In this document: positions 31,015 to 38,836 of the stretch, one piece after another
Numbering within the stretch: position 1 is the stretch's first letter
How the letters are laid out: every line of letters begins with the position of its first letter
DNA from: Dechloromonas sp.
GTDB taxonomy: Bacteria; Pseudomonadota; Gammaproteobacteria; Burkholderiales; Rhodocyclaceae
NCBI GenBank assembly: GCA_028687035.1
Contig: JAQUAX010000020.1
Span: forward strand, 1 to 53,548
Direction of reading: 5' to 3'
DNA: 53,548 nucleotides
Position numbers and translations under genes: made by a program
Notes under the pieces: model-generated
Database searches by the model: none
Told to the model about the DNA's origin: nothing
What the model saw: only the letters and a program-made list of their open reading frames with translations

Positions 31015-31345
31015 ACGCAGGTTTTTTCTGGCTGCTACAGAGAGTTGCTACCAAGCGGCTCAACCTGCCCCAAGGGTTCAATACCCGGTTCAATCCCGTA
31101 TCTGTTTCGCCGCAACGACACATTCTTTTTCCGGATTACGCTTCCGCAATCCTTGCAGAAGGCTGTGGGGCGAGAACTTGCTCGTTCGTTGCGTACCTCG
31201 AATAGGAGGGCTGCCTAAGCTGAAGAGCCTCGCCTGTAGATGAGGGGAGCGCTGTTCAACTGAAAACCCAAGGGCGGCCATTGGTTGTACCGCAGAACTA
31301 GAAAAGGGGGTCGTGGCGCCTAGAATGATGCGGAGGGGTATATCC
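31015..31345. other. Non-coding AT-richer stretch downstream of tRNA-Ser
   Basis: No gene could be supported here. The composition is clearly less GC-rich than the flanking chromosome. A minus-strand frame (31090-31449) is open but overlaps the start of the lipoprotein gene and has no ribosome binding site or recognisable similarity. I found no recombinase motifs or clear direct repeat of the tRNA 3' end. Confidence 0.5.
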
Positions 31346-32092
31346 ATGTGCACATCAGGGCGAATAATTCTTTCAACAGTTTTGGCCTCTCTCTTGAGCA
31401 GTTGCTTGGTTGTTCCTGTTGGACTGATTACTGAAAACCCATATGCCAAAGAGAAGCTGGAGCCTTTGCTGGCTCCAAATGCCGACAGAAAATCGGTACG
31501 TCAAAAATTCGGCAATCCGTTAGTAACTAAAGAAAATCAGCGTTACTGGTTCTACGCCAACGAGAGAGCCATGGTCGGTGTTCTTGCAGGAAGTAGTAGC
31601 ACCGTTCTTACTGACGATGATTGGTTGCTGGTCGAGTTTGATCAGAATGGGAAGGTTGTCTTTGCTGAGGCCAGAAACCGCAAGGAGTGTGCGTCAAATG
31701 GTATTTGCTTCGACAGCTTTATCCACGCGGATCCAGTGAGTGGCCCCATTCGCCCCTCCCAACCCAAACAAGATGAGTGCGCTATCTACCTCTACCTAGA
31801 CAGGCTTCCCTGGCCTCTGCCCGCAGGCACCGTCAGGTATTACGTCGATGCGAAGCCTATCGGCGTCGTTGATAGCGAAACTTACCTTTTTCTAACTCAT
31901 CCTCAAGGCAGAATTCAGATTTCAGCTTATGACTTGTCAATTTCGGCGGAGTGCCAAGGCGGGAAGCCGCTCTATGTCAGAGCTGTCAAAAAAGTTGATT
32001 GGTCCTGGATCACGGGAGAGGATTTGGCTCCGGTGAGCCAAGCAGAAGGCGAAAGGAACATTAAGATTAGGAGCCCTGCGCTTTTCGACTGA
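31346..32092 (+). CDS. Lipoprotein with a BamE/SmpA-like segment
   Basis: A 248-residue secreted lipoprotein. The signal peptide ends in the lipobox LSSC with the modified cysteine near residue 20. Residues about 30-110 (LLAPNADRKSVRQKFGNP, YWFYANERA, DWLLVEFDQNGKVVFAEAR) follow the small beta-alpha pattern of BamE/SmpA-like outer-membrane lipoproteins. The C-terminal half (YLYLDRLPWPLPAGTVRYYVD) has no recognised fold. GGAGGGG lies about 7 bp before the ATG at 31346. Its codon use is far more AT-rich than its neighbours, and it stands alone between the tRNA-Ser and the flagellar-like gene, which suggests acquisition by transfer. Confidence 0.75.
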   Translation: MCTSGRIILSTVLASLLSSCLVVPVGLITENPYAKEKLEPLLAPNADRKSVRQKFGNPLVTKENQRYWFYANERAMVGVLAGSSSTVLTDDDWLLVEFDQNGKVVFAEARNRKECASNGICFDSFIHADPVSGPIRPSQPKQDECAIYLYLDRLPWPLPAGTVRYYVDAKPIGVVDSETYLFLTHPQGRIQISAYDLSISAECQGGKPLYVRAVKKVDWSWITGEDLAPVSQAEGERNIKIRSPALFD

Positions 32093-32399
32093 GGCTCTCA
32101 CTCACGCCAGCGTTCTCAAGCAGGTAACGGGGGCCTATGGATGGGGGTGAAGGATCTGCTGAGGGCCAAATCCACCAATTGCCCCTCTTTTTCACCGCCT
32201 CTTGGCAGTTTGGAATCCTGTATTTCAAGGTGTATGCGTCTTGGTTGTGTGGTGAAGCGAATTCCTACCCCCGTTCATGTCACGGTTCTACAAAAACGGC
32301 CCCTTGTAGGCCGCTTTGCATTTCCGCCTCGCGAATTCGCCGAAGCGGATTCCCGGAGCCCGGGAGCAACCGGCAAACGCCGGCTGCCGGGCGGCAGAT
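32093..32399. other. Intergenic stretch without supported genes
   Basis: Reading frames here have no ribosome binding site or familiar sequence. Composition shifts from AT-rich to GC-rich at about 32290-32330, which probably marks the right edge of the transferred patch. A terminator-like hairpin lies at 32292-32313. Confidence 0.5.
32292..32313 (-). terminator. Possible minus-strand terminator
   Basis: CGGCC (32297-32301) and GGCCG (32309-32313) form a short stem around a 7-base loop, followed on the minus strand by TTTTTG. It would stop transcripts of the flagellar-rod-like gene, whose stop lies about 90 bp away. The stem is only 5 bp. Confidence 0.45.
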
Positions 32400-32615
32400 T
32401 CATCCGCGGAGGTCGATGATCGTGCCGAGTATCTCGTCTCCGGTCCGGATCACGTTGGCCGCGGCCTTGGCGTCGATTTCGCCCTGGCGCATCGCGACCA
32501 TGCTGGCGGCGAAGTCGCTGCTTTCGGCATTCAGGCGGCTGCCGGCGATCGCCGTTCGGTTGATTCCTGCCTGCAGGCTGAGCATCCCGTTGCTCAGGAT
32601 GGAAGAAATGGACAT
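32400..32615 (-). CDS. Short flagellar basal-body rod/hook-like protein
   Basis: A 71-residue protein starting MSISSILSNGMLSLQAGINR and ending VIRTGDEILGTIIDLRG. Both ends resemble the terminal helices of flagellar rod and hook proteins (N-terminal amphipathic helix; C-terminal ANxKVIKTxDEMLGTLID pattern), with the middle of those proteins missing. AAAGGAG lies 6 bp before the ATG, so it is likely translated. There are no other flagellar structural genes nearby. It is either a stand-alone miniature family member or a remnant. Confidence 0.7.
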   Translation of the reverse strand: MSISSILSNGMLSLQAGINRTAIAGSRLNAESSDFAASMVAMRQGEIDAKAAANVIRTGDEILGTIIDLRG

Positions 32616-32835
32616 GTCCGGCTCCTTTCGCGCGTTGAATTTCCTTCGTTGAAGCATGGCCCGTGCCGGCTTTCTCCGGGCGGGACCGCATGCCGGTCGC
32701 CGCTCCGGCCTTTCCCGGAACGACGCGGCCGCCGCAGGCTCGGGAAACAGGTCTGATGACGCCTGTCGCGCTGCCCTTTGCGGCGAAAGAGGCGCAGAAT
32801 CGCGGGTAGCGAGTGTTTTCCCCCGGGGAGGATGC

Positions 32836-33129
32836 ATGGAAGTCCGTCGTGTCGTCATTCTGCTGGTCGGCGTCCTGTCGGTCGGCGCGGCCGTCGCGAG
32901 AGGTCCCTGGCGGGCGGGCGAGGACAATACCCGGGGCTGGCAGCTGATGACGCCGGAAGAGCGCATCGAGCACCAGCGCCGGATTCGGGGATTCTCGACA
33001 CTCGATGAATGCCGGGCCTACCAGCAGTCGCACCATCGGCTGATGGACGAACGGGCCAGGCAGCGGGGCCTGCTGCTGCCCGGGGGTGACCGGGACATCT
33101 GCGCGCATTTGCGCGGGGACCGGCCCTGA
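32836..33129 (+). CDS. Small exported protein of unknown function
   Basis: A 97-residue protein with an N-terminal hydrophobic signal or anchor (VVILLVGVLSVGAAVA) and a charged, Arg/His-rich mature part (MTPEERIEHQRRIRGFSTLDEC) with two cysteines. GGGGAGGA precedes the ATG at 32836. The motif MTPEERxxHxxRM/I is common in small periplasmic proteins of Betaproteobacteria. The ferric-reductase-like gene starts 24 bp downstream, so the two are likely cotranscribed. Confidence 0.75.
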   Translation: MEVRRVVILLVGVLSVGAAVARGPWRAGEDNTRGWQLMTPEERIEHQRRIRGFSTLDECRAYQQSHHRLMDERARQRGLLLPGGDRDICAHLRGDRP

Positions 33130-33152
33130 GGGGCTGCCGAGCGGAAGCCGTC

Positions 33153-34406
33153 ATGTCCCCGATCCGCCTGCTGTCCATTCCGCTGTTTGTCCTGGCCGCG
33201 ACCGCCGGGCCGGTCTATTGGGCGCTGCCGCAAGGACTGGGCGCAGCGCGCAGCCTCGGCATCGTCTCGGGCTGGGCCGGTTGCGGCCTGTTGCTGGCCA
33301 GCCTGGCGCTGATGCTCCGGGAACCCTGGCTTGCCCATGGGCTCGGCGGCCTGGAGAGGATGTACCGCTGGCACCACCGGACCGGCATCGCGGCCTACGT
33401 GCTGCTGCTCGTCCATCCGCTGCTGCTCGCGGCGGAATCTTTGCCAGGGAACCGCCAGCTGGCCTGGCAGACGCTGACGCCGTTCGGCCAGGACGCCGCC
33501 GTGTGGCTCGGCTGGCTGTCCTTGCTGCTGCTGATGGCAGGACTCGCGCTGACTTTCGAGAAGCGGCTCGCTTACCGCCTGTGGCGCGGCCTGCATGTCG
33601 GTCTGGGCATCGCCGTCGTGCTCGGCTTCCTGCATCTGCTGATGCTGGGGATAGCCCTGCCGGCCTGGCTGGCGCTCGGGCTGGCCGTCGTCTTCCTCGG
33701 CTGGCGTTTCGTCCGGGACGATTTCGGGCTGGCGGCCCATCCCTATGTCGTCGATGCATCGTCGCGGGTCGCCCGGGACATGGTCGAAGTGTCGCTGAAA
33801 CCCCTGGCCGCGCCGCTGGACATCGTTCCCGGCCAGTTCGTGCTGGTCGCCTTCCTGACCGGCGCCGGTTTCCGGGGTTGCGGCGAATTCCACCCCTACA
33901 CGGTCAGCGGCATCCTGGACGGCGGCATCATCCGGCTGGGCATCAAGGCGCTCGGAGATTGCACGCGCCGCATCCAGTCGGTCGGACCCGGTGTGCCGGT
34001 CCGCATCCAGGGCGCTTTCGGGGATTTTCTCGGCGAGCCGGCGCAGCATCCCCAGCTCTGGGTGGCCGGCGGGATCGGCATCACGCCCTTCCTGGCGCGT
34101 TTGCGGGAAAGAGCGCCGGAGCAGCCGACCCTGCTGCTCTACCTGTACCGGACCGAGCAGGACGCGGCCTTCGTCGACGAAATCCGCGCAATCGCGGCCG
34201 GCGGCGGCAATCTGTCGGTCCGCTGCCTGGCGACCGGAGAGGGGATCCCGGATCCCGATGCGCTGCTGCCGGATGCGGCGACGCTGGCCGGTCGCGAGTG
34301 CTATCTGTGCGGTCCGCCCGCGATGGTCGGCGGGCTGACTGCGGCCCTGCGCCGTCGGGGCGTCACCGCCAGGCATCTCCATTTTGAAAACTTCGAGTTC
34401 CGATAA
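33153..34406 (+). CDS. Ferric-reductase-like transmembrane oxidoreductase
   Basis: A 417-residue membrane flavocytochrome. Residues 1-190 have about six helices with histidines H74/H75, H88, H148 and H161 that suit two b-hemes, as in the ferric reductase/NADPH oxidase family. Residues about 195-300 form the FAD-binding barrel (GQFVLVAF, HPYTVSG). Residues about 300-415 form the NAD(P)-binding domain (GGIGITPFLARL, YLCGPPAMV). It should carry electrons from cytoplasmic NAD(P)H across the membrane. The next gene, a membrane-tethered cytochrome b5-like protein, starts at its stop and is the obvious electron acceptor. Confidence 0.88.
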   Translation: MSPIRLLSIPLFVLAATAGPVYWALPQGLGAARSLGIVSGWAGCGLLLASLALMLREPWLAHGLGGLERMYRWHHRTGIAAYVLLLVHPLLLAAESLPGNRQLAWQTLTPFGQDAAVWLGWLSLLLLMAGLALTFEKRLAYRLWRGLHVGLGIAVVLGFLHLLMLGIALPAWLALGLAVVFLGWRFVRDDFGLAAHPYVVDASSRVARDMVEVSLKPLAAPLDIVPGQFVLVAFLTGAGFRGCGEFHPYTVSGILDGGIIRLGIKALGDCTRRIQSVGPGVPVRIQGAFGDFLGEPAQHPQLWVAGGIGITPFLARLRERAPEQPTLLLYLYRTEQDAAFVDEIRAIAAGGGNLSVRCLATGEGIPDPDALLPDAATLAGRECYLCGPPAMVGGLTAALRRRGVTARHLHFENFEFR

Positions 34407-34774
34407 TGCGCCGTCTCTATTTTTCCTCGACCTTCCTGTTCTGGCTGCTGGTCACAGCCTTCTGGGCCGGCAGCCTGTGGGCGCCGCCGCCGCTGGAGGC
34501 GGGCGCGGTCGCCGCCGAAAAGACCTATGGCGCGGCCGATCTGGCCCGGCATGCGACGCCGGCGAATTGCTGGATGGCGATACGCGGCGGCGTCTACGAC
34601 TTCAGCAGCTACCTGCCCGAGCATCCGTCGCGGCCGGACGTCATCGAACCCTGGTGCGGCCGGGAGGCGACGGAGGCCTACAACACGAAGACCAAGGGGC
34701 GCCCGCATTCGCCCTACGCCGACGGATTGCTGGATAAATACCGGATCGGCAAATTCGCGGTGGACCGGCCCTGA
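34406..34774 (+). CDS. Membrane-anchored cytochrome b5-like protein
   Basis: A 122-residue protein with an N-terminal helix (FLFWLLVTAFWAGSLW) and a periplasmic cytochrome b5-like heme domain from about residue 40. The heme ligands would be H73 (PEHPS, in place of HPGG) and H101 (RPHSPYADGLL). Such domains carry single electrons. It starts on the last base of the upstream stop codon, so the pair probably forms one electron chain: NAD(P)H to FAD to b-hemes to b5. The final acceptor is unknown. Confidence 0.85.
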   Translation: MRRLYFSSTFLFWLLVTAFWAGSLWAPPPLEAGAVAAEKTYGAADLARHATPANCWMAIRGGVYDFSSYLPEHPSRPDVIEPWCGREATEAYNTKTKGRPHSPYADGLLDKYRIGKFAVDRP

Positions 34775-34888
34775 CAGCCTGTTTCCGGATGCCTGCGGCG
34801 GTCGCGGGCGCCGGTCGCATGTTCTCCTGGGCGGCATTTCGCTGCCGGAGGCGAGTGGGTTTCGAAAATCGCAAGTATGTTAAATATG

Positions 34889-34921
34889 TGCCATAATCGC
34901 GTACAATTGATATTGATATCA
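34889..34921 (+). promoter_or_regulatory. Candidate extended -10 promoter with downstream palindromic operator
   Basis: An AT-rich island before the second PhnD-type gene contains an extended -10 element (TG-C-CATAAT, 34889-34897). Shortly after it lies a perfect 14-bp palindrome TGATATTGATATCA (34908-34921), placed where a repressor could block transcription start. It resembles Fur-type hexamer repeats but has the wrong spacing for a canonical Fur box. The regulator is unknown. Confidence 0.45.
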
Positions 34922-34941
34922 TTTTTTACCGAGGTTTCCCG

Positions 34942-35778
34942 ATGATCGCTCGCCTGTTCCTGACCATCGCCGCGCTGATCTGCGCCGCCCAGGCCTTCGC
35001 CCAGGACACCGTCTATCGTTTCTCGCCGGTCAACCAGTGGGACATCAACAAGACGGCTGCCTACTGGAATCCGATCATCCAGTACGTTTCCGAGAAGAGC
35101 GGCGTCCGGCTGCAGCTGAAGATCGGACGTACCTCGGCCGACACGACCAGCTACGTGCTGGCCCAGGAAGTCGAGTTCGTGTTCTCGAACCACCTGTTCA
35201 GTCCGGAGCGCGACGCGCTCGGCTGGAAGGTCTTCGGTCGCCGCAATGCGCCGGAGCTGCGCGGCCAGATCGCGGTGCCCGCCGATTCGCCGATCACCCG
35301 GCTCGAGGAACTCAAGGGGCAGGAGGTTGCCTTCGCCGGTCCGGAGGCCTTCATCGGCTACAAGGTGCCGTACGCCCACCTGCTGTCGCGCGGCATCGAC
35401 GTCAAGGTCGTCTTCGGCGGCAACCAGAATGCGGCGATCGCCCAGATGTTCGCCGGCAAGGCGCGGGCGGTCGGCAGCAACTCGATGCTGATCGACGGCT
35501 ACGCCAATCGCGAGAACAAGCAGTTCCGCATCCTCTGGACCTCGGAGGGCTACCACGACCTGGCGCTGATGGCTTCCAGCAAGGTGCCGGAAAAAGACGT
35601 CCGCGCCGTTGCCGCCGCGTTCATCGGCATGAGCAAGGACCCGCGCGGCCGCGACATCCTGCACCGCGCGTCGCGCGAGGTCGGGCTCGATGCCGATGCC
35701 CATTTCGTCCCGGCCAGCGGCGCCGATTACGCGCCTTACCGCCGTTTCTACCAGACCGCTCCCGCCGCGCTGCGCTGA
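34942..35778 (+). CDS. PhnD-type periplasmic substrate-binding protein (second kinase partner)
   Basis: A 278-residue exported protein; residues 1-21 are a signal peptide ending AQAFAQ. The mature protein shows the phosphonate-binding PhnD-like pattern (YRFSPVNQWDINKTAAYWNPII, VEFVFSNHL, GQEVAFAGPEAFIGYK, AVGSNSMLIDGYA). CGAGGTTT before the ATG is a weak ribosome binding site. It is only distantly similar to the 9871-10680 protein. As there, no ABC transporter genes follow; a hybrid histidine kinase starts 6 bp downstream, so a sensing role is likely. The ligand is unknown. Confidence 0.88.
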   Translation: MIARLFLTIAALICAAQAFAQDTVYRFSPVNQWDINKTAAYWNPIIQYVSEKSGVRLQLKIGRTSADTTSYVLAQEVEFVFSNHLFSPERDALGWKVFGRRNAPELRGQIAVPADSPITRLEELKGQEVAFAGPEAFIGYKVPYAHLLSRGIDVKVVFGGNQNAAIAQMFAGKARAVGSNSMLIDGYANRENKQFRILWTSEGYHDLALMASSKVPEKDVRAVAAAFIGMSKDPRGRDILHRASREVGLDADAHFVPASGADYAPYRRFYQTAPAALR

Positions 35779-35784
35779 CCCCCG

Positions 35785-37821
35785 ATGCCGGGACGCCTGA
35801 TCCGGATCGCCCGGCTGCTGCCGCAGTCGCTGGTCGGGCGCATCTACGCGCTGTATTCGGCGACGCTGCTGCTGTTCGTCGGCCTCGGCCTCGGGCTGTT
35901 CTTCCATTACCAGTTGCAGCAGCAGCTCGAGGACGTTCAGCAGTCGGCGACGATGCTGGTCGAGGTCGTCGCCCAGACGATCACCGACAGCGCGGTGATC
36001 GGCGACTACGACACGATCCAGCGCACGCTGGACAAATCGACCTTGCGTTCCCATTTCTCGTCGGCGCAGTACATCGATCTGTACGGCGGCATCATCCGCA
36101 GCGACAGCGAGCACCCGGTCGACACGCCGGCGCCCGAGTGGCTGCGCGCGCTGCTCGCCGGGCAGCTGTACGACGTCAACCGGGTGATCGTCGCCGGCGG
36201 CCGCGACTACGGCGTGCTGCGTCTCGGCTTTGCCGTCGATGCGATCGCCGGCGACCAGTGGAAGCTGCTGCGCAGCGCGCTGGCGCTGGCGCTGGCCGGC
36301 CTGTGCGGCGGCCTGCTGCTGATCTGGTTCCCGTTGCGCCACTGGCTGGGTGCCCTCGACCGGGCCCGGCTGTACGAGCAGCAGGCGGCGGCCGGGCAGG
36401 CCTCGGACACGCGCAAGCTGCTCGCCGACCTGCCGCTCGAATTCCGGCCGATGTTCGAAGTGCTCGACCAGACGGCGACCAGCCTGCGCGGCGAACTCGA
36501 AGCGCGGGAAAAGGCGCTGGTCGCCTTGCGCGAAATCCTGGCCGGGCTGGGGGCGATCCCCGAGGCCAGTCCGGACGGCAGCCGCGACGACCTGGCCGAA
36601 CTGACCGCGGCGGTCGCCCGCCTGGTCGCCGAGCGCGAGGCCAGCCGGCACGAACTGGAAAAGGCGCGTGACGCGGCCGAGTCGGCCAACCGCATCAAGA
36701 GCCAGTTCCTGGCCAACATGAGCCATGAGATCCGGACGCCGATGAACGGCATCCTCGGCATGACGACGCTTGCGCTGCACAGCGACCTGGAGCCGGCGCA
36801 GCGGGAATACCTGAACATCGTCAAAAGCTCGGCCGAATCGCTGTTGACCGTGATCAACGATATCCTGGACTTCTCGAAGATCGAGGCCGGCAAGCTGCAC
36901 ATCGAGCAGATTCCGTACGAACTGCCGGGCACCGTCCGCGACACCCTGCACACCTTCCGCCTGCGCGCCGAGGAAAAGGGGCTGGCCCTCGACTGCACGA
37001 TCGCGCCGGAGGTGCCGGCCGCCGTCGTCGGCGACCCGGTTCGACTCCGCCAGGTGCTGCTGAACCTGCTGAGCAATGCGGTGAAGTTCACCGAAAGCGG
37101 CCGCATCGAGCTGTCCGTCGGGCGCCTGTCCGGCGAGCCCGGCGGGCCGCTGCATTTCGCCATCCGCGACACCGGCATCGGCGTCGGCCCCGAACAGCAG
37201 GCGCTGATTTTCGAAGCCTTCGCCCAGGCCGACGCGTCGACCACCCGGCGCTACGGCGGGACCGGGCTCGGCCTGTCGATCTCGCGCCGCCTGGTCGAGC
37301 TGATGGGCGGCCGGATCTGGATGGACAGCGTCGTCGGCGAGGGCAGCACCTTCCATTTCACGGTGCCCTGTCAGGTCGCCGAGCCGGTCGAAGCCGAGGC
37401 GCTGCCCGAGGCGGAGATTCGGCCTGCGGTCTCCGGCAGCGCGCGCTCGCCGCGGGTGCTGCTGGTCGAGGACAACCTGGTCAACCAGAAGGTCGCCTGC
37501 GCGCTGCTCGAACGCCGTCACTACCACGTGCGCATCGCCGGCAACGGCGAGGAGGCGGTCGCCGCGCTCGCCGCCGGGCATTTCGACGTCGTGCTGATGG
37601 ATGTCCAGATGCCGGTCATGGGCGGCCTCGAGGCGACCCGGGCGATCCGCGAGCAGGAAGCGGCCGGCGGCCGTCCGCGCGTACCGATCATCGCGATGAC
37701 GGCCAATGCGATGCAGGGCGACCGCGAGCAATGCTTCGCGGCCGGCATGGACGACTACGTCAGCAAGCCGATCCGTGCCGACGACCTGTACGCCGCGCTG
37801 GAGCGCCGCCTGGCCGGCTGA
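35785..37821 (+). CDS. Hybrid sensor histidine kinase, periplasmic sensor-HisKA-HATPase-REC
   Basis: A 678-residue membrane kinase. TM1 is at about 22-42 and TM2 at about 163-183, enclosing a CHASE8-like sensor region (ITDSAVIGDYDTIQRTLD). A coiled coil leads to HisKA with H314 ([12 protein letters not shown]), HATPase (NLLSNAVKF, DTGIGV, GGTGLGLSIS) and one receiver ([20 protein letters not shown] in YVSKPI). It lacks the second receiver and Hpt of the kinase at 10677, and uses MGG instead of MDG after the phospho-acceptor. The PhnD-type protein just upstream is its likely periplasmic sensor. No DNA-binding regulator is adjacent. Confidence 0.92.
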   Translation: MPGRLIRIARLLPQSLVGRIYALYSATLLLFVGLGLGLFFHYQLQQQLEDVQQSATMLVEVVAQTITDSAVIGDYDTIQRTLDKSTLRSHFSSAQYIDLYGGIIRSDSEHPVDTPAPEWLRALLAGQLYDVNRVIVAGGRDYGVLRLGFAVDAIAGDQWKLLRSALALALAGLCGGLLLIWFPLRHWLGALDRARLYEQQAAAGQASDTRKLLADLPLEFRPMFEVLDQTATSLRGELEAREKALVALREILAGLGAIPEASPDGSRDDLAELTAAVARLVAEREASRHELEKARDAAESANRIKSQFLANMSHEIRTPMNGILGMTTLALHSDLEPAQREYLNIVKSSAESLLTVINDILDFSKIEAGKLHIEQIPYELPGTVRDTLHTFRLRAEEKGLALDCTIAPEVPAAVVGDPVRLRQVLLNLLSNAVKFTESGRIELSVGRLSGEPGGPLHFAIRDTGIGVGPEQQALIFEAFAQADASTTRRYGGTGLGLSISRRLVELMGGRIWMDSVVGEGSTFHFTVPCQVAEPVEAEALPEAEIRPAVSGSARSPRVLLVEDNLVNQKVACALLERRHYHVRIAGNGEEAVAALAAGHFDVVLMDVQMPVMGGLEATRAIREQEAAGGRPRVPIIAMTANAMQGDREQCFAAGMDDYVSKPIRADDLYAALERRLAG

Positions 37822-38742
37822 TCACCACGGCGCCGGCGCCTCGCCGGGCGGCCGGTAGTCGGCGAAGCGGCCGGCCAGGAAGTCGAGGAAACTGCGCAGC
37901 TTGGCCGACAGCTGCAGGCGCGGCGGGTAGACGGCATGAATGTCGGCCGCGGCGCCCGTCCACGGCGCCAGCACGCGGACCAGTTCGCCCGAGCGCAGGT
38001 AGCCGGCGACGTCCCACTCCGAGCGCAGCACGATGCCCAGCCCGGCCAGCGCCCAGTCCACGGCGATTTCCCCGTGATTGACGCCGAGCCGGCCGGGCAC
38101 CTTGACCGTCGTCTGCTGCCGGCCGTCGGTCAGTTCCCAGTGGTTGAACGCGCGGTGGTTCTCGCGGATCACGATGCACTGGTGGCCGAGCAGGTCGCGC
38201 GGTTCGGCCGGCGTGCCGTGTGCCGCCAGGTAGGCCGGCGCGGCGCACAGCAGACGGCGGTTCGACGCGATCTTGCGGGCCAGCACGCGGGCGTCCGGCG
38301 GCGGGCCGAAGCGGATGCCGACGTCGAGCGCGTGTTCGGTGAGGTCGAGGGTGCGGTCGGAGAGGTGCAGCACGATCTCGACTTCCGGGTAGCGGCGGAC
38401 GAAATCGGCGATCGCCGGGCCAAGGTGGCGGCGGCCGAAGCCGAAGCCGGCATTGATCCGCAACAGGCCGCGCGGCACGTCGCGGCTTTCGGCCAGCGAG
38501 CGTTCGAGGCGTTCGATGTCGCGCAGGATGGCCTCGCCGTCCTCGAGGTAGCGCTCGCCTTCCGGGGTCAGGCTCAGGCGGCGCGTCGTCCGGTTCAGCA
38601 GGCGGACGCCCAGGCGCTTTTCCAGCGCGGCCAGCCGGCGGCTGACCGCCGGCGGCGTCACGTCGAGCGCCTGCGCCGCCGCGGCGAGGCTGGGCTGGCG
38701 CGCGAGCAGCGCGAAGAAGGCGAGGTCGGAACGGTCTTTCAT
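37822..38742 (-). CDS. LysR-family transcriptional regulator
   Basis: A 306-residue regulator. The N-terminal winged helix (FALLARQPSLAAAAQALDVTPPAVSRRLAALEK, about residues 9-41) is typical, followed by the periplasmic-binding-like effector domain (LRINAGFGFGRRHLGPAIADF). The sequence is closest in style to the DsdA/CrgA-like LTTR subgroup. It is divergent from the TauE-type permease gene with a 94-bp AT-rich spacer holding the probable operator, so it most likely controls that gene. It runs up to the stop of the kinase gene with no gap. Confidence 0.92.
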   Translation of the reverse strand: MKDRSDLAFFALLARQPSLAAAAQALDVTPPAVSRRLAALEKRLGVRLLNRTTRRLSLTPEGERYLEDGEAILRDIERLERSLAESRDVPRGLLRINAGFGFGRRHLGPAIADFVRRYPEVEIVLHLSDRTLDLTEHALDVGIRFGPPPDARVLARKIASNRRLLCAAPAYLAAHGTPAEPRDLLGHQCIVIRENHRAFNHWELTDGRQQTTVKVPGRLGVNHGEIAVDWALAGLGIVLRSEWDVAGYLRSGELVRVLAPWTGAAADIHAVYPPRLQLSAKLRSFLDFLAGRFADYRPPGEAPAPW

Positions 38743-38836
38743 TCGTGCGGATAAGTTAATGATGAAGTGATTTTCAGCCCATTGTATCCACCGGTGTGCC
38801 GAATATGATCGGCTTTCCACGGTACACCGCATCGAC

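Noticed and set aside
31016..31130. Possible integrase tail on the minus strand next to tRNA-Ser, by analogy with tRNA-Asn
   Set aside because: The minus-strand translation ending in CSSQKKPA has no RYAHLAP-like motif and is broken by a stop a short way upstream, so similarity to recombinases cannot be supported.
31090..31449. Open minus-strand frame of 119 codons behind tRNA-Ser
   Set aside because: It overlaps the signal peptide of the lipoprotein gene, which has a good ribosome binding site and lipobox, while this frame has neither a ribosome binding site nor a recognisable motif.
32137..32652. Plus-strand frame between the lipoprotein and flagellar-like genes
   Set aside because: It crosses the composition boundary, has no ribosome binding site, and overlaps the better supported minus-strand flagellar-like gene.
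34908..34927. Canonical Fur box
   Set aside because: The repeats GATATT-GATATC look Fur-like, but the palindrome is 14 bp rather than the 15-bp 7-1-7 form and the third hexamer is poor, so only a generic operator was called.
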